DNA from: Paramesorhizobium deserti
GTDB lineage: Bacteria; Pseudomonadota; Alphaproteobacteria; Rhizobiales; Rhizobiaceae
Reading direction: 5' to 3'
Length of the DNA: 64,000 nt
Assembly: GCF_001558695.1 (NCBI RefSeq)
Contig: NZ_LNTU01000039.1
Span: 237,643-301,642 of the forward strand
Positions 35,273 to 43,662 of this stretch are shown here, one piece after another. The notes under the pieces were generated by a model. It did no database searches. It was not told where the DNA came from and saw only the letters and a program-made list of their open reading frames with translations. Every line of letters begins with the position of its first letter. Positions within the stretch are counted from its first letter, which is position 1. The position numbers and the translations under genes were made by a program.

Positions 35273-35859
35273 TTCTCCAGCAGGCCGGCGGCCATCACGA
35301 GGCTTTGCGCGATCTCGCCGATCTTGCGGTTCTGGTTCATGGCCGTCTTGCGCAAGAGGCGATAGGCCTCCTCCTCGCTCAGGCCCTTCGATTTCATCAG
35401 GATGCCCTTGGCACGGTCGATGATCTTGCGGTTCTCCAGTTCGCTGCGCGCCTCCTCCAGTTCACGCGCCATTTTCGAGAAGGCGTTGAAACGGCTGATC
35501 GCCATGTCGAGGATCGGCTTGACGCGCTCCTGCCTGAGTCCGTCGACGATATAGGCCGAGACGCCGGCCTCCACCGCCGCCTCGATCATGCTCTGATCGG
35601 ATCGGTCGACGAACATGGCGATGGGCCGTTTGACGGAGCGGGAAAGCTGGAACATGCTTTCCAGCATGTCGCGATTGGGGTTTTCCAGATCGATGACGAT
35701 GACATCGGGGCGAAGATTTTCGATGATGCGCCCTACCCCTTGGGCATCATGAATGACGGTAACATTGCCATGACCGGCCTGCCGCAACCCTTCCTCGATT
35801 ATTGAGGACCGGATGGCGTTCTCGTCGATCACCAGAATGGTCAGGTCGCTATGCGTCAT
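35269..35859 (-). CDS. nasT: NasT-type ANTAR antiterminator
   Basis: This 196-residue protein has an N-terminal receiver-like domain (ILVIDENAIRSSIIEEGL; VIVIDLENP) and a C-terminal ANTAR RNA-binding domain (ENRKIIDRAKGILMKSKG, EEAYRLLRKTAM). It is expected to bind the two-hairpin leader upstream of nrtA and prevent termination when nitrate frees it from NasS. It is followed immediately by nasS. The 195 bp upstream hold the divergent promoters of this gene and the toxin-antitoxin pair; a perfect palindrome GCAATATTGC lies there near 35895. Confidence 0.93.
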   Translation of the reverse strand: MTHSDLTILVIDENAIRSSIIEEGLRQAGHGNVTVIHDAQGVGRIIENLRPDVIVIDLENPNRDMLESMFQLSRSVKRPIAMFVDRSDQSMIEAAVEAGVSAYIVDGLRQERVKPILDMAISRFNAFSKMARELEEARSELENRKIIDRAKGILMKSKGLSEEEAYRLLRKTAMNQNRKIGEIAQSLVMAAGLLEK

Positions 35860-36011
35860 GGCGCATTCATGCCGCAGGTCATGTGTTTTCGCAATGCAAT
35901 ATTGCTAAAACAATTTGCAAATTTCGTTATGCATAATTTTTGTGCTACTTGCAATTTTGAATGGCTTCCCTTTAGGATTCAAAAACGCCATTCGCTTGAC
36001 CGATTTCGATT

Positions 36012-36026
36012 TAATCACCATGATTA
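36012..36026. promoter_or_regulatory. Candidate autoregulatory operator of the antitoxin
   Basis: TAATCA-CCA-TGATTA is a perfect 6-bp inverted repeat 30 bp upstream of the antitoxin ATG. It is flanked by a looser dyad (TTCGATTT before, AAATCGAA-like after). Ribbon-helix-helix antitoxins usually bind such sites to repress their own operon. Confidence 0.5.
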
Positions 36027-36055
36027 GAAGTAAATCAAAATCGAAGGCCCGATCG

Positions 36056-36325
36056 ATGGCACAGACAGGAACCAAGGTTCTGACCGCCCATATCCCGCTT
36101 CCGCTGGCCGATAAGGTCGATCAGATGGCTGAACGGCTGGAGCGCTCACGCGGCTGGATCATGAAGCAGGCGCTGTCGGCCTGGCTTGCACAGGAGGAAG
36201 AGCGGGAACGACTAACCCGCGAGGCCCTCGCCGATGTGGATTCTAGCAATGTCATCGATCAGCAGGCCGTACAAGCCTGGGCGGATAGCCTGAGCACCGA
36301 CGACCCGCTCCCGCTGCCTCGCTGA
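36056..36325 (+). CDS. Ribbon-helix-helix (CopG-type) antitoxin
   Basis: This 89-residue protein has an N-terminal RHH motif (VLTAHIPLPLADKVDQMAER, SRGWIMKQALSAWLAQEE) and an acidic C-terminal tail ending STDDPLPLPR that would wrap the toxin. ATG 36056 is preferred. The upstream in-frame ATG at 36020 and the frame start at 35915 add AT-rich, non-conserved residues and would run over the candidate operator. The stop overlaps the toxin start (TGATG), the usual coupling for TA pairs. Confidence 0.82.
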   Translation: MAQTGTKVLTAHIPLPLADKVDQMAERLERSRGWIMKQALSAWLAQEEERERLTREALADVDSSNVIDQQAVQAWADSLSTDDPLPLPR

Positions 36326-36600
36326 TGGAGCTGAAATGGACCAGCAAGGCGCTCTCCGATCTGGCACGCCTATACGACTTCCTGGCTCCTGTGAACAAAC
36401 CGGCTGCTGCTCGCGTCGTGCAGGCACTGACAAAAGCCCCGGCCGTCCTATTGGCCAACCCGCGCATTGGCGAACAGCTCTTCGAGTTCCAGCCGCGTGA
36501 GGTCAGGCGGCTGCTCGTCGGCCATTACGAGATGCGTTACGAAATTCAGGGGATGACCGTCTACGTGCTCCGGCTGTGGCACACCCGAGAGAACCGCTGA
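36325..36600 (+). CDS. RelE/ParE-superfamily toxin
   Basis: This 91-residue protein has the ParE/RelE pattern: WTSKALSDLARLYDFLA at the start, NPRIGEQLFEF in the middle and LLVGHYEMRYEI...VYVLRLWHTREN at the end. ParE members poison gyrase and RelE members cleave mRNA; sequence alone does not separate these here, though the N-terminus leans to ParE. It is neutralised by the antitoxin encoded just upstream. It ends 11 bp from the convergent ATPase gene. The whole pair is intact and looks functional. Confidence 0.82.
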   Translation: MELKWTSKALSDLARLYDFLAPVNKPAAARVVQALTKAPAVLLANPRIGEQLFEFQPREVRRLLVGHYEMRYEIQGMTVYVLRLWHTRENR

Positions 36601-36611
36601 AACGGCTTGAG

Positions 36612-37697
36612 CTATGGCGCCTTTCCGGCTTCGATACGGGCGCCATTCTCGTCAAAGACATGCAGGCGGTCGGGTGCGAAGCGAATATCGACCGCCGCTC
36701 CGCTCGCGGGCGCCTGGCGTTCGAGCGAAAAGGCCTTGATATGCACGCCATCGAGCCGCAGATGCAGGATCGTGCCGAAGCCGGTCGGCTCGACGAGTTC
36801 CACCACCGCCGGGATACCCCTACCATTTTCGCCCACGATGACATGCTCCGGACGGATGCCGATGGTGATGCGGGCGCCCTCGGCAACGGGATAGGCCCGC
36901 GCAAGCCGGATGGTGGTTCCGTCGCCAAGCACCGCCTCCGCCGCATCACCTGCGTGGCGGTAGCGCGCCTCGAAAACATTCATCGCCGGCGATCCGATGA
37001 AGCCCGCGACGAAGAGATTGGCCGGCCGGTCATAGAGATCGAGCGGGCTTCCCACCTGCTGGATGACGCCGCCATTCATCGCAACGATCCGGTCGGCGAG
37101 CGTCATTGCCTCGATCTGGTCATGGGTGACATAGACGGAGGTAGCGCCCAGTTCCTTGTGCAGTTTCTTGATTTCGGCGCGCATGTGCTCGCGCAGGCGT
37201 GCATCGAGATTGGACAAGGGCTCATCGAAAAGGAACGCCTTGGGCTGGCGCACGATGGCGCGGCCCATGGCCACACGCTGGCGCTGGCCGCCGGAAAGCG
37301 CGCGCGGGCGGCGCTGCATGAACGGTTCGAGACCGAGCTTGCCGGCCGCCCCGTTCACCGCGCCCGCGATCTTCTCCTTCGCGGCTTTGCGCAGGCGCAG
37401 ACTGTAGCTCATATTGTCCTTGACCGACATGTGCGGATAAAGCGCATATGACTGGAACACCATGGCGATGTCGCGGTCCTTTGGGTCGAGATCGTTGACC
37501 CGGCGTCCATCGATGCGGATGGTGCCCGATGTCACCTCCTCGAGCCCAGCGATCATGCGCAGCAGCGTCGATTTTCCACAGCCGGAAGGGCCGACGAGAA
37601 CGACAAACTCGCCATCGGCGATATCGAGATCGACGCCATGAAGCACGTGGAAATCGCCATAGGCCTTGCGGATATCTTCGATATGGATGGATGCCAT
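36612..37697 (-). CDS. CUT1-type ABC transporter ATPase (UgpC/MalK family)
   Basis: This 361-residue ATPase has Walker A GPSGCGKST, signature LSGGQRQRVAM, Walker B FLFDEPLSNLD and H-loop YVTHDQ, plus the C-terminal OB-fold (TOBE) domain of MalK/UgpC proteins (GIRPEHVIVGENGRG). The start is ATG 37697; the longer frame overlaps the permease gene. It is the last gene of a minus-strand operon with two permeases, a binding protein, a PLP enzyme and a FadR-type regulator. The imported substrate is unknown; sugars, polyols and glycerol phosphate esters are usual for this class. Confidence 0.92.
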   Translation of the reverse strand: MASIHIEDIRKAYGDFHVLHGVDLDIADGEFVVLVGPSGCGKSTLLRMIAGLEEVTSGTIRIDGRRVNDLDPKDRDIAMVFQSYALYPHMSVKDNMSYSLRLRKAAKEKIAGAVNGAAGKLGLEPFMQRRPRALSGGQRQRVAMGRAIVRQPKAFLFDEPLSNLDARLREHMRAEIKKLHKELGATSVYVTHDQIEAMTLADRIVAMNGGVIQQVGSPLDLYDRPANLFVAGFIGSPAMNVFEARYRHAGDAAEAVLGDGTTIRLARAYPVAEGARITIGIRPEHVIVGENGRGIPAVVELVEPTGFGTILHLRLDGVHIKAFSLERQAPASGAAVDIRFAPDRLHVFDENGARIEAGKAP

Positions 37698-37702
37698 GGA
37701 AG

Positions 37703-38536
37703 TCAGCCTTTTACTGCGCCAGCGGTGAGGCCCTGCACGAGATAGCGCTGGATGAGAAGGAAGAAGAGACAGGCCGGGATGAGCGCCAAGACGCCCGCGG
37801 CCATCATCTGACCAAAATCGACCGAAAATTTCGAGACGAAGGACAACAGCCCCACCGGGAACGTCGCCGCCTGATTGCCGGAGATCAGCATCAGCGCGAA
37901 GAGCAACTCGCTCCATGCCGCGGTGAAGACGAAGCCGAGCGTCGCCGCGATGCCGGGCAAGGTCAGCGGCAGGATGATCTGCCGGAAAGCCATGAAGCGC
38001 GTCGCGCCGTCGATCATCGCCGCCTCCTCCAGATCCTTCGGGATGCCGTCGAAGAAGGACTGCATCAGGAAGGTCGCGAACGGCACGTTGAAGGCGACAT
38101 AGACGATGATGAGCCCCGTCAGGCTGTTGGTGAGCCCCAGCGGCGACAGCATCTTGAAAATCGGCGCCACCAGCATGACCAGCGGGAACATCTGCGTCAA
38201 AAGCATGAGCGCCACGATCCAGTACTTCGCCCTGAAGGTGAAGCGCGACAGCGCATAACCGGCAAGGGACGCAAGGATCGTCACGATGATGGCGGTTCCG
38301 CCAGAGACGATGACGCTGTTCTTGAAAAACCTGGGAAAATCACTGTGAACGAGAACGAAGCTGAAATGCTGGAAGGTGGTGCTCGACGGCCAGAGCCTCA
38401 CGCCTTCCGAATAGAGAAGCTCGTTCGGCGTGACCGACACTTTCAGAAGCCAGAACAGGGGAAAAAGCGCGACGACGATATAGGCGAGGATCGCCAGCCG
38501 GTGCGCTATTGTGAGCCCAAGGCGTTTCTTTCGCAT
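37703..38536 (-). CDS. CUT1-type ABC transporter permease (MalG family)
   Basis: This 277-residue membrane protein has a MalG-type N-terminus (ILAYIVVALFPLFWLLKVSV), the EAA loop (LEEAAMIDGATRFMAFRQIILPL) and helices typical of the family. It lies 4 bp from the MalF-like permease and 5 bp from the ATPase gene, so it is clearly cotranscribed with both. No substrate can be read from the permease itself. Confidence 0.92.
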   Translation of the reverse strand: MRKKRLGLTIAHRLAILAYIVVALFPLFWLLKVSVTPNELLYSEGVRLWPSSTTFQHFSFVLVHSDFPRFFKNSVIVSGGTAIIVTILASLAGYALSRFTFRAKYWIVALMLLTQMFPLVMLVAPIFKMLSPLGLTNSLTGLIIVYVAFNVPFATFLMQSFFDGIPKDLEEAAMIDGATRFMAFRQIILPLTLPGIAATLGFVFTAAWSELLFALMLISGNQAATFPVGLLSFVSKFSVDFGQMMAAGVLALIPACLFFLLIQRYLVQGLTAGAVKG

Positions 38537-38540
38537 CAGT

Positions 38541-39470
38541 TTAGCCCCTCCTCAGCATGGCTTGGCGCAGAAGCACGATCAGCATGGAATAGACGAGCAG
38601 CAGGATAAGGAGGACCAGTGCGATCGCCGAGGCATAGCCGAAATCGAGCCTGCGGAAGGCCTGTGTGAAGATGTAGCTCGCCACGATCTGCGTGCGGTCG
38701 GCGGGGCCGCCATTGGTCATGACGATAATGAGATCGGCGAAATTCGATATCCAGACCGTGCGCAGGAGAATGGTGATCGCCATGGTCGGCGCGAGGAACG
38801 GCAGCGTGATCGAGAGGAAGCGCTGGAAGCCGTTGGCGCCGTCGATCGCGGCGGCCTCGTAGAGATCGCGCGGGATCGCCTGCAGGGCGGCGAGCATGGT
38901 GATGGCGAAGAACGGAATGCCCCACCAGACATTGGCAATGATCGGCCCCCACATGGCAAGGTTCGGATCGGAAAGAATGTTCGACGGTTCACCCATCAGG
39001 CCGAGGGCGGTGAGCCAATGCGGGATCGGCCCGACCACCGGGTTGAACAGCCAGGCCCAGTTGAGGCCGGAAAGAAAGCTCGGCACCGCCCAGGGCAGGA
39101 AGACGAGCGCCTGCGCCAACCCCCGCCCCCGGAACGGCTTGTCGAGCAGCAATGCCAGGATCAGCCCCAGGACGAATTGCAGGAAGACGGAGGCGCCGGT
39201 CCACCACAACGTATTCTTCAAGGCGCCGAGAAAGGCGCGGTCCTTGGCGAGCGCCTGGAAATGCTCGAGCCCGACGAAGCCGCCTGAGAACGGGTTCAAC
39301 AGGCGGATATCGCGGAAGGCATAGGAAATGCCGAGGACCAGCGGCACCAGCATCACCGCCACGATCAGGATGACGGCGGGGGCGGTGTAGAGATAGGGTT
39401 CGAGAACACGCCCCAGCCGGTCGAGCACCGGCCGGTGCTCCGGGTGTGCGTGTGCAACGGTCACGCTCAT
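38541..39470 (-). CDS. CUT1-type ABC transporter permease (MalF family)
   Basis: This 309-residue membrane protein has six predicted helices beginning with YTAPAVILIVAVMLVPLVL and the EAA loop YEAAAIDGANGFQRFLSITLP. ATG 39470 (MSVTVAHAH) is preferred over the frame opening at 39533, which runs into the intergenic spacer; the ribosome-binding site is weak. A 200-bp spacer with a palindromic repeat separates it from the binding-protein gene. This could lower permease expression relative to the binding protein. Confidence 0.9.
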   Translation of the reverse strand: MSVTVAHAHPEHRPVLDRLGRVLEPYLYTAPAVILIVAVMLVPLVLGISYAFRDIRLLNPFSGGFVGLEHFQALAKDRAFLGALKNTLWWTGASVFLQFVLGLILALLLDKPFRGRGLAQALVFLPWAVPSFLSGLNWAWLFNPVVGPIPHWLTALGLMGEPSNILSDPNLAMWGPIIANVWWGIPFFAITMLAALQAIPRDLYEAAAIDGANGFQRFLSITLPFLAPTMAITILLRTVWISNFADLIIVMTNGGPADRTQIVASYIFTQAFRRLDFGYASAIALVLLILLLVYSMLIVLLRQAMLRRG

Positions 39471-39533
39471 GAAATCATCTTGCCTTTTCCACAAACACGT
39501 CTCTCTCCTTGGGACCACCGCGTATGGCGCCAA

Positions 39534-39655
39534 GGCCCCTCATCCGACCCTTCGGGCCACCTTCTCCCCGAGTGGAGAAGAGGGTGCAAACAGCGCTACT
39601 GCATCTCCTCTCCCCCTTGGGGAGAGGTGGTGAGCGCAGCGAACCGGTGAGGGGG
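39534..39655. repeat. Rhizobial intergenic palindromic repeat
   Basis: The spacer contains an imperfect palindrome: CCCCTCATCCG...CCACCTTCTCCCC on the left and GGGGAGAGGTGG...CCGGTGAGGGGG on the right. An internal perfect 9-bp hairpin, CCTCTCCCC-CTT-GGGGAGAGG, lies at 39607-39627. Such elements (RIME-like) are widespread in rhizobial genomes. The position between the binding protein and the permeases suggests an mRNA-stabilising or attenuating role. Confidence 0.8.
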
Positions 39656-39672
39656 CGGCTGCGAGCGCGGAA

Positions 39673-40926
39673 TTACTTCGCCAGGAACTTCTTCTGTGCC
39701 GCCGTCATGTAGTCGGCCCACTCCTTGGCCAGATCCTCCGGCGTGATCTCGCCGAGCATCGCCTGTTGGCTGGTCTTGATGACGAGCGAATCCTTGAAGA
39801 AAGCGAATTCTTCCAGATAGGTCGGCATCACGGTCGGCACCGCGTTCGGGTCGGCGAGTTCCTCGAACCAGCCTTTGAACTGCTCGCCGGCATAGAACGG
39901 ATCCTTCTCTGCGGAGGTATGAACCGGCAGCGCGCCCGTCCGCTTGTTCCACTCGATATTGCCTTCCGGACCTTCGAGCGTTGCGATCAGCTTCCAGGCG
40001 AGATCCTTGTGCTCGCTTGAGGCAAACATCGACCAGCCGGCGTAGCCGATCGTCGGGAAGGCCTTGCCCGCCGGGCCTTTCGGCATCGGCACGACGCCGT
40101 AATCCTCAGGCTTCATGCGCTGTGCGATTGCGATCAGCGCGTCGGGGTCCTGGTCAAGCATGGCGCAGGTGCCGGAATAAAAGCCCGCGACGATTTCGTT
40201 GAAGCCCCAATTGACACTGTCTTTCGGCGCGTAGCCGTTCTTGTAGAGATCGACCATCCAGGTCAGGCCCTTGACCCAGCCCGGATCGGCAAAGGTAGAG
40301 GTGCCGTCCGACTTGAAGAACTCGTTTGATCCCGCATTGGCCGCGCCGAACATCACCCAACCGTTGAGGCCGCCCGGACCGCCGCGCATGCAATAGCCTG
40401 ATTTGCCCGGCAACGCAGAAACCTTCTTCGCGACCTCGACGAATTCATCGAGCGTCTTCGGCGGCTCGGAAACGCCTGCCTCGGCGAAGAGCTTCTTGTT
40501 ATAGAAAAGCGCGCGCAGATAGAAGCCGTAAGGCAGCATATAGGCCTTGTCTTCGACCGCGCGGCCCAGCTCCAGCGCACGGCTGGTCAGGCCGGACGTA
40601 TGTTCCCATTTTTCCAGATAGGGTTCGAGGTTTTCCAGAGCACCGTTGTTGGCGTAGAGCGACAGCCAGGTGTCGGGCATTTCCATGACATCCGGCGTTT
40701 CGCCCGCCGAAACCATGGTGGCGAACTTTTCGAAAGCCTCGCCCCAGGGCAGCGAGATGATCTCGACCGTCGTGCCGGGATTGGCCTCCTCGAACTTGGC
40801 AACGAGGCTCTTCAGCGTCTCGGTGCGCTCGGGGCTGGTGATGACCTCCACCAGCTTGAGGTTTTCGGCATAGGCAGCGCCCGACATGAGCACTGTCGCC
40901 AGCATTGCGGTTATGAGCTTCTTCAT
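39673..40926 (-). CDS. CUT1-type ABC transporter substrate-binding protein
   Basis: This 417-residue periplasmic protein of the extracellular solute-binding family 1 has a Sec signal of about 20 residues (MKKLITAMLATVLMSGAAYA). It has the family patterns NPGTTVEIISLPWGEAFEKF, TPDVMEMPDTWLSLY and GYAGWSMFASSEHKDLAW. It determines the specificity of the transporter encoded downstream. The PLP-enzyme gene is 40 bp upstream on the same strand, so the imported compound may be an amine- or sulfur-containing sugar conjugate; that is inference only. Confidence 0.92.
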   Translation of the reverse strand: MKKLITAMLATVLMSGAAYAENLKLVEVITSPERTETLKSLVAKFEEANPGTTVEIISLPWGEAFEKFATMVSAGETPDVMEMPDTWLSLYANNGALENLEPYLEKWEHTSGLTSRALELGRAVEDKAYMLPYGFYLRALFYNKKLFAEAGVSEPPKTLDEFVEVAKKVSALPGKSGYCMRGGPGGLNGWVMFGAANAGSNEFFKSDGTSTFADPGWVKGLTWMVDLYKNGYAPKDSVNWGFNEIVAGFYSGTCAMLDQDPDALIAIAQRMKPEDYGVVPMPKGPAGKAFPTIGYAGWSMFASSEHKDLAWKLIATLEGPEGNIEWNKRTGALPVHTSAEKDPFYAGEQFKGWFEELADPNAVPTVMPTYLEEFAFFKDSLVIKTSQQAMLGEITPEDLAKEWADYMTAAQKKFLAK

Positions 40927-40965
40927 TGTCGTACTCCCCTTTTTATGATTGATGTTTGCTACTGG

Positions 40966-42132
40966 TTACAAGGCAGCCGCTATCGCTCCTTCGAGATCGC
41001 TCCACAGCATGTCAGCCCCTTCCAGACCGACATGGAGGCGGATCGACCGCGGGCTGATGCCGAAATCGACGGCGGAATTGGGCTGTGCGGCCTGCGCAAG
41101 GACGATGCGGCCCGGAACGATCAGGCTCTCATGCCCGCCCCAGCTCACACCGAGCTGAAACAGCGACAACGCATTGGTGAAGGCGGGTATATCGGCGCCT
41201 TCCCTGAAAATGAAAGAAAACAGGCCAGACGTTCCGGAAAGGCCCGGCGGCAGCTGGTTGCCGAGGCCGGGATGGCAGACCGTCTCCACCGCATCATGAT
41301 CCGCCAGACGGCGGGCGATGGAGAGTGCTGCCGCCTCATGCGCCTTCATGCGCATCGGCAAGGTGCGCAGGCCCCGGATCAGGAGCCAGGCATCGAAGGG
41401 TGAAAGCTTGCCGCCGAGATAGGGATAGGCGATGCTTCTGATCTTCTGGATAAGCTCCCTCGATCCGGTGACGACGCCCGCGACCACATCGCTATGGCCA
41501 CCAAGATATTTCGATGCGGAATGGACCACCAGGTCGGCGCCGAGCGCCAGCGGCTGCTGGAAGATCGGGCTCGCCCAGCTGTTGTCGATAACGCTCGTCA
41601 CACCATGCCGGCGGGCGAGCGCGGCCAGGGCGCCGACATCATGGGCTTCCATCACCCAGCTCGTCGGGCTTTCCATATAGAAGAGCTTCGCGCCCGGCAA
41701 CGCCTTCGCTACCGCCTCCTCGTCGAGACCATCCACATAGGCGACGTCGATACGGTAGCGCTTGAGAAGCGTGCCGAAGAGCCGATAGGCGTCGGGATAA
41801 CAATGTTTCACGCAGACGATGCGATCGCCGGGCTCAACGAAGGAAAGCACGGTCGAGGAAATCGCCGCCATGCCACTGGCGAAACCGAGCGCATCCTCGC
41901 CGCCTTCGAGCTTCGCAAGCATTTCTTCGAAATGCCTGACCGTAGGGTTCAGCCCGCGCGTATAGGTTGGACGCACCTTCTCACCGCGATAGGTCGCCTC
42001 CATCTCGGCATAGGACGAGAAGGTGAAAAGTGAGGTCTGAACGATGGGCGGCACCACGGCCTCGAAGGCATTGCCTTCGTCATGGGCGACGATAAGGGAG
42101 GCCTGATCGATGATATCGACGCCGCTTTTCAT
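40966..42132 (-). CDS. Cys/Met metabolism PLP-dependent enzyme (cystathionine beta-lyase/gamma-synthase family)
   Basis: This 388-residue fold-type I PLP enzyme has the family marks VVPPIVQTSLFTF, YTRGLNPTVRHFEEMLAKLEGG, FASGMAAISSTVL and the cofactor lysine in VVHSASKYLGGHSD. Members catalyse beta- or gamma-eliminations and replacements on cysteine or homoserine derivatives. Its start overlaps the stop of the regulator gene (42129-42132), so it is translationally coupled to it and heads the ABC transporter genes. It is an unusual companion for a CUT1 importer. The substrate is unknown. Confidence 0.88.
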   Translation of the reverse strand: MKSGVDIIDQASLIVAHDEGNAFEAVVPPIVQTSLFTFSSYAEMEATYRGEKVRPTYTRGLNPTVRHFEEMLAKLEGGEDALGFASGMAAISSTVLSFVEPGDRIVCVKHCYPDAYRLFGTLLKRYRIDVAYVDGLDEEAVAKALPGAKLFYMESPTSWVMEAHDVGALAALARRHGVTSVIDNSWASPIFQQPLALGADLVVHSASKYLGGHSDVVAGVVTGSRELIQKIRSIAYPYLGGKLSPFDAWLLIRGLRTLPMRMKAHEAAALSIARRLADHDAVETVCHPGLGNQLPPGLSGTSGLFSFIFREGADIPAFTNALSLFQLGVSWGGHESLIVPGRIVLAQAAQPNSAVDFGISPRSIRLHVGLEGADMLWSDLEGAIAAAL

Positions 42133-42848
42133 TTCGCCATGTCCTTGATGTCTTCCTCAACGACCTGCAGGATCGCTAATGTCTTTTCGCGCGCTCGGGC
42201 GGGGTCGCCGGCGGCGATCGCATCGTAGAGCTGGCGGTGAAAGGGGAAGGAGCGGCGGGCGAAATCCGGCCGATCGAAAGGCCGGTCCCAGAACCGCTCG
42301 AACGCCTCGCGCATCTGCTCCAGCAATTGCGGGAACAGCGAATTATGCGTGGCGTCATAGATCGCCAGGTGAAAGGCCAGATCCTCGCGGCTCGAAGAGC
42401 CTTTCACGTTGTGGGCGTATTCCATCTCGTTCAGCCGCGCCTCGATGGTTGCCAAATCTTCCGGGGTCCGCCGGATGGCGGCGAGCGCGCCGGCTTCGGC
42501 CTCGAGCCCGCGACGGACGTCAAGCGTCTTGAGGAGCGCATCGCGCAGATGCATGGCATCGATCGACAGCGGCATATGCACCGTGCCGGCGGAAACGGCG
42601 CGCAAGAGATATGTTCCGCTGCCCTTGCGGGATTCGACGACGCCCAGCGCCTGAAACTGACGGATGACTTCGCGCACCGTCGAGCGGCCGACGGCAAGGG
42701 CCTGCATAAGCTCGCGCTCGGCCGGCAGGCGATCGCCCGCCTTGAGCTTCGAGCGTTCGATATAATCGGCAAGCGCCTTGAGCACGGCGCGCGTGCGGTC
42801 CGCCGGCGGCAATGGCTGCAGATCAGGCCTGGTGTTGCCGATATTCAT
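42129..42848 (-). CDS. GntR-family regulator, FadR subfamily
   Basis: This 239-residue regulator has the N-terminal winged helix (KAGDRLPAERELMQALAVGRSTVREVIRQF) described by its core AERELMQALAVGRSTVREV, and a C-terminal FCD domain with metal-ligand candidates in EDLAFHLAIYDATHN and HRQLYDAIAAGD. ATG 42848 is used; the frame from 42986 adds unlikely residues. It is the first gene of the operon with the PLP enzyme and the CUT1 transporter and probably represses it. A partial TGGT-N3-ACA site lies upstream near 42890, too weak to list separately. Confidence 0.88.
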   Translation of the reverse strand: MNIGNTRPDLQPLPPADRTRAVLKALADYIERSKLKAGDRLPAERELMQALAVGRSTVREVIRQFQALGVVESRKGSGTYLLRAVSAGTVHMPLSIDAMHLRDALLKTLDVRRGLEAEAGALAAIRRTPEDLATIEARLNEMEYAHNVKGSSSREDLAFHLAIYDATHNSLFPQLLEQMREAFERFWDRPFDRPDFARRSFPFHRQLYDAIAAGDPARAREKTLAILQVVEEDIKDMAK

Positions 42849-43007
42849 GCTGTCCAGCCTCGTCCCCACTTGCTCCCGAACCGCCGAAATTGGTCTGACA
42901 TCTGATAGATTGCATGGGGGAGAGGCAGGCGTCAAGCGAGGTCTTACAGCATCAATTCTTTGACAAACTTTGCCAATATATGTCATAATTGTTCAAAAGG
43001 AGGTCGC

Positions 43008-43208
43008 ATGGCGACGATGAACATATCCTTGCCCGATCTCATGAAAGATTGGGTCGAGACACAGACCAAAACAGGCCGGTATGCCAATGCGAGCGATTAT
43101 GTGCGCGACTTGATCAGAAGAGATCAGGAACGGAACGACAAGATTGCAGCAATGCAGCGCCTTGTTGACGAAGGACTGGAGAGCGGCGGGCAGCCGGTCG
43201 AAGGATGA
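43008..43208 (+). CDS. parD: ParD-type antitoxin
   Basis: This 66-residue protein matches ParD antitoxins: MNISLPDLMKDWVETQTKTGRYAN, SDYVRDLIRRDQE and a C-terminal LVDEGLESG. The ribosome-binding site AAAAGGAGG is strong and five bases from the ATG. The usual partner parE should start at the overlapping ATG 43205, but that gene is broken. The antitoxin is therefore an orphan that may still repress or neutralise related toxins. Confidence 0.88.
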   Translation: MATMNISLPDLMKDWVETQTKTGRYANASDYVRDLIRRDQERNDKIAAMQRLVDEGLESGGQPVEG

Positions 43209-43440
43209 GCTTTTTGCGGCGGCCTTGGCTAGAGCCGCTAAGCCACGTGGCCACTGAGAGCGGGCTTTCGCCTTTCTCTTCACGCCGAAGACGATATTAT
43301 CGCTATTGCCGAGGAAGGTGTGCGCCTATCATGTTGATCATGTCGGCGATATATTCGTCGTCCGCGTGCGCCACGGACAAGAGGATTGGGCGGGCGATGT
43401 CCAAACCAGCCGCCCGCTTGTCCTTGAGCAGTGATCATTA
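43205..43440 (+). pseudogene. parE: Broken parE toxin gene
   Basis: The expected toxin start (ATG AGC TTT, 4-bp overlap with parD) is present. It is followed by about 55 bp of unrelated sequence (43214-43268) bounded by the repeat GCTTT, which shifts the frame. ParE-like sequence then resumes as RLSLHAEDDIIAIAEEGVRL in one frame and, after missing the centre of the protein, as YHVDHVGDIFVVRVRHGQEDW (read in part: FVVRVRHGQEDW) in another. A small insertion and an internal deletion thus removed about half the protein, so it cannot give a working toxin. Confidence 0.72.
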
Positions 43441-43662
43441 GCTGCATTGCTTCAGAAAGCTCACTCTCGCCAAGCTCTCGTTGAACGTTCGATGGCACGC
43501 GGTTGAGCGCCTCAAGTCGCTCGACCATATCCCGGACTCGCTACTGCACGCTACACTCTCCTTTCGCGCAAAAAGTTTCGGGCCGATGTCGGTTCGGCCC
43601 AACTTCGTTCGTCATTTAGGCATGGAGCCTGCAAGGCTGCCTCAAACAAAGGAGACAAGACA

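Noticed and set aside
35880..35960. A second sigma54-like promoter in front of nasT (TAGCAC upstream of ATGC)
   Set aside because: The spacing between the GG and GC elements is two bases too long and the GG is not conserved.
43280..43528. An 82-codon minus-strand frame (MVERLEALNRVPSN...) behind the broken parE
   Set aside because: The first ~35 residues look protein-like but I could not link them to a family, and the rest is antisense to the parE remnant. It may be a relic but the evidence is too thin.
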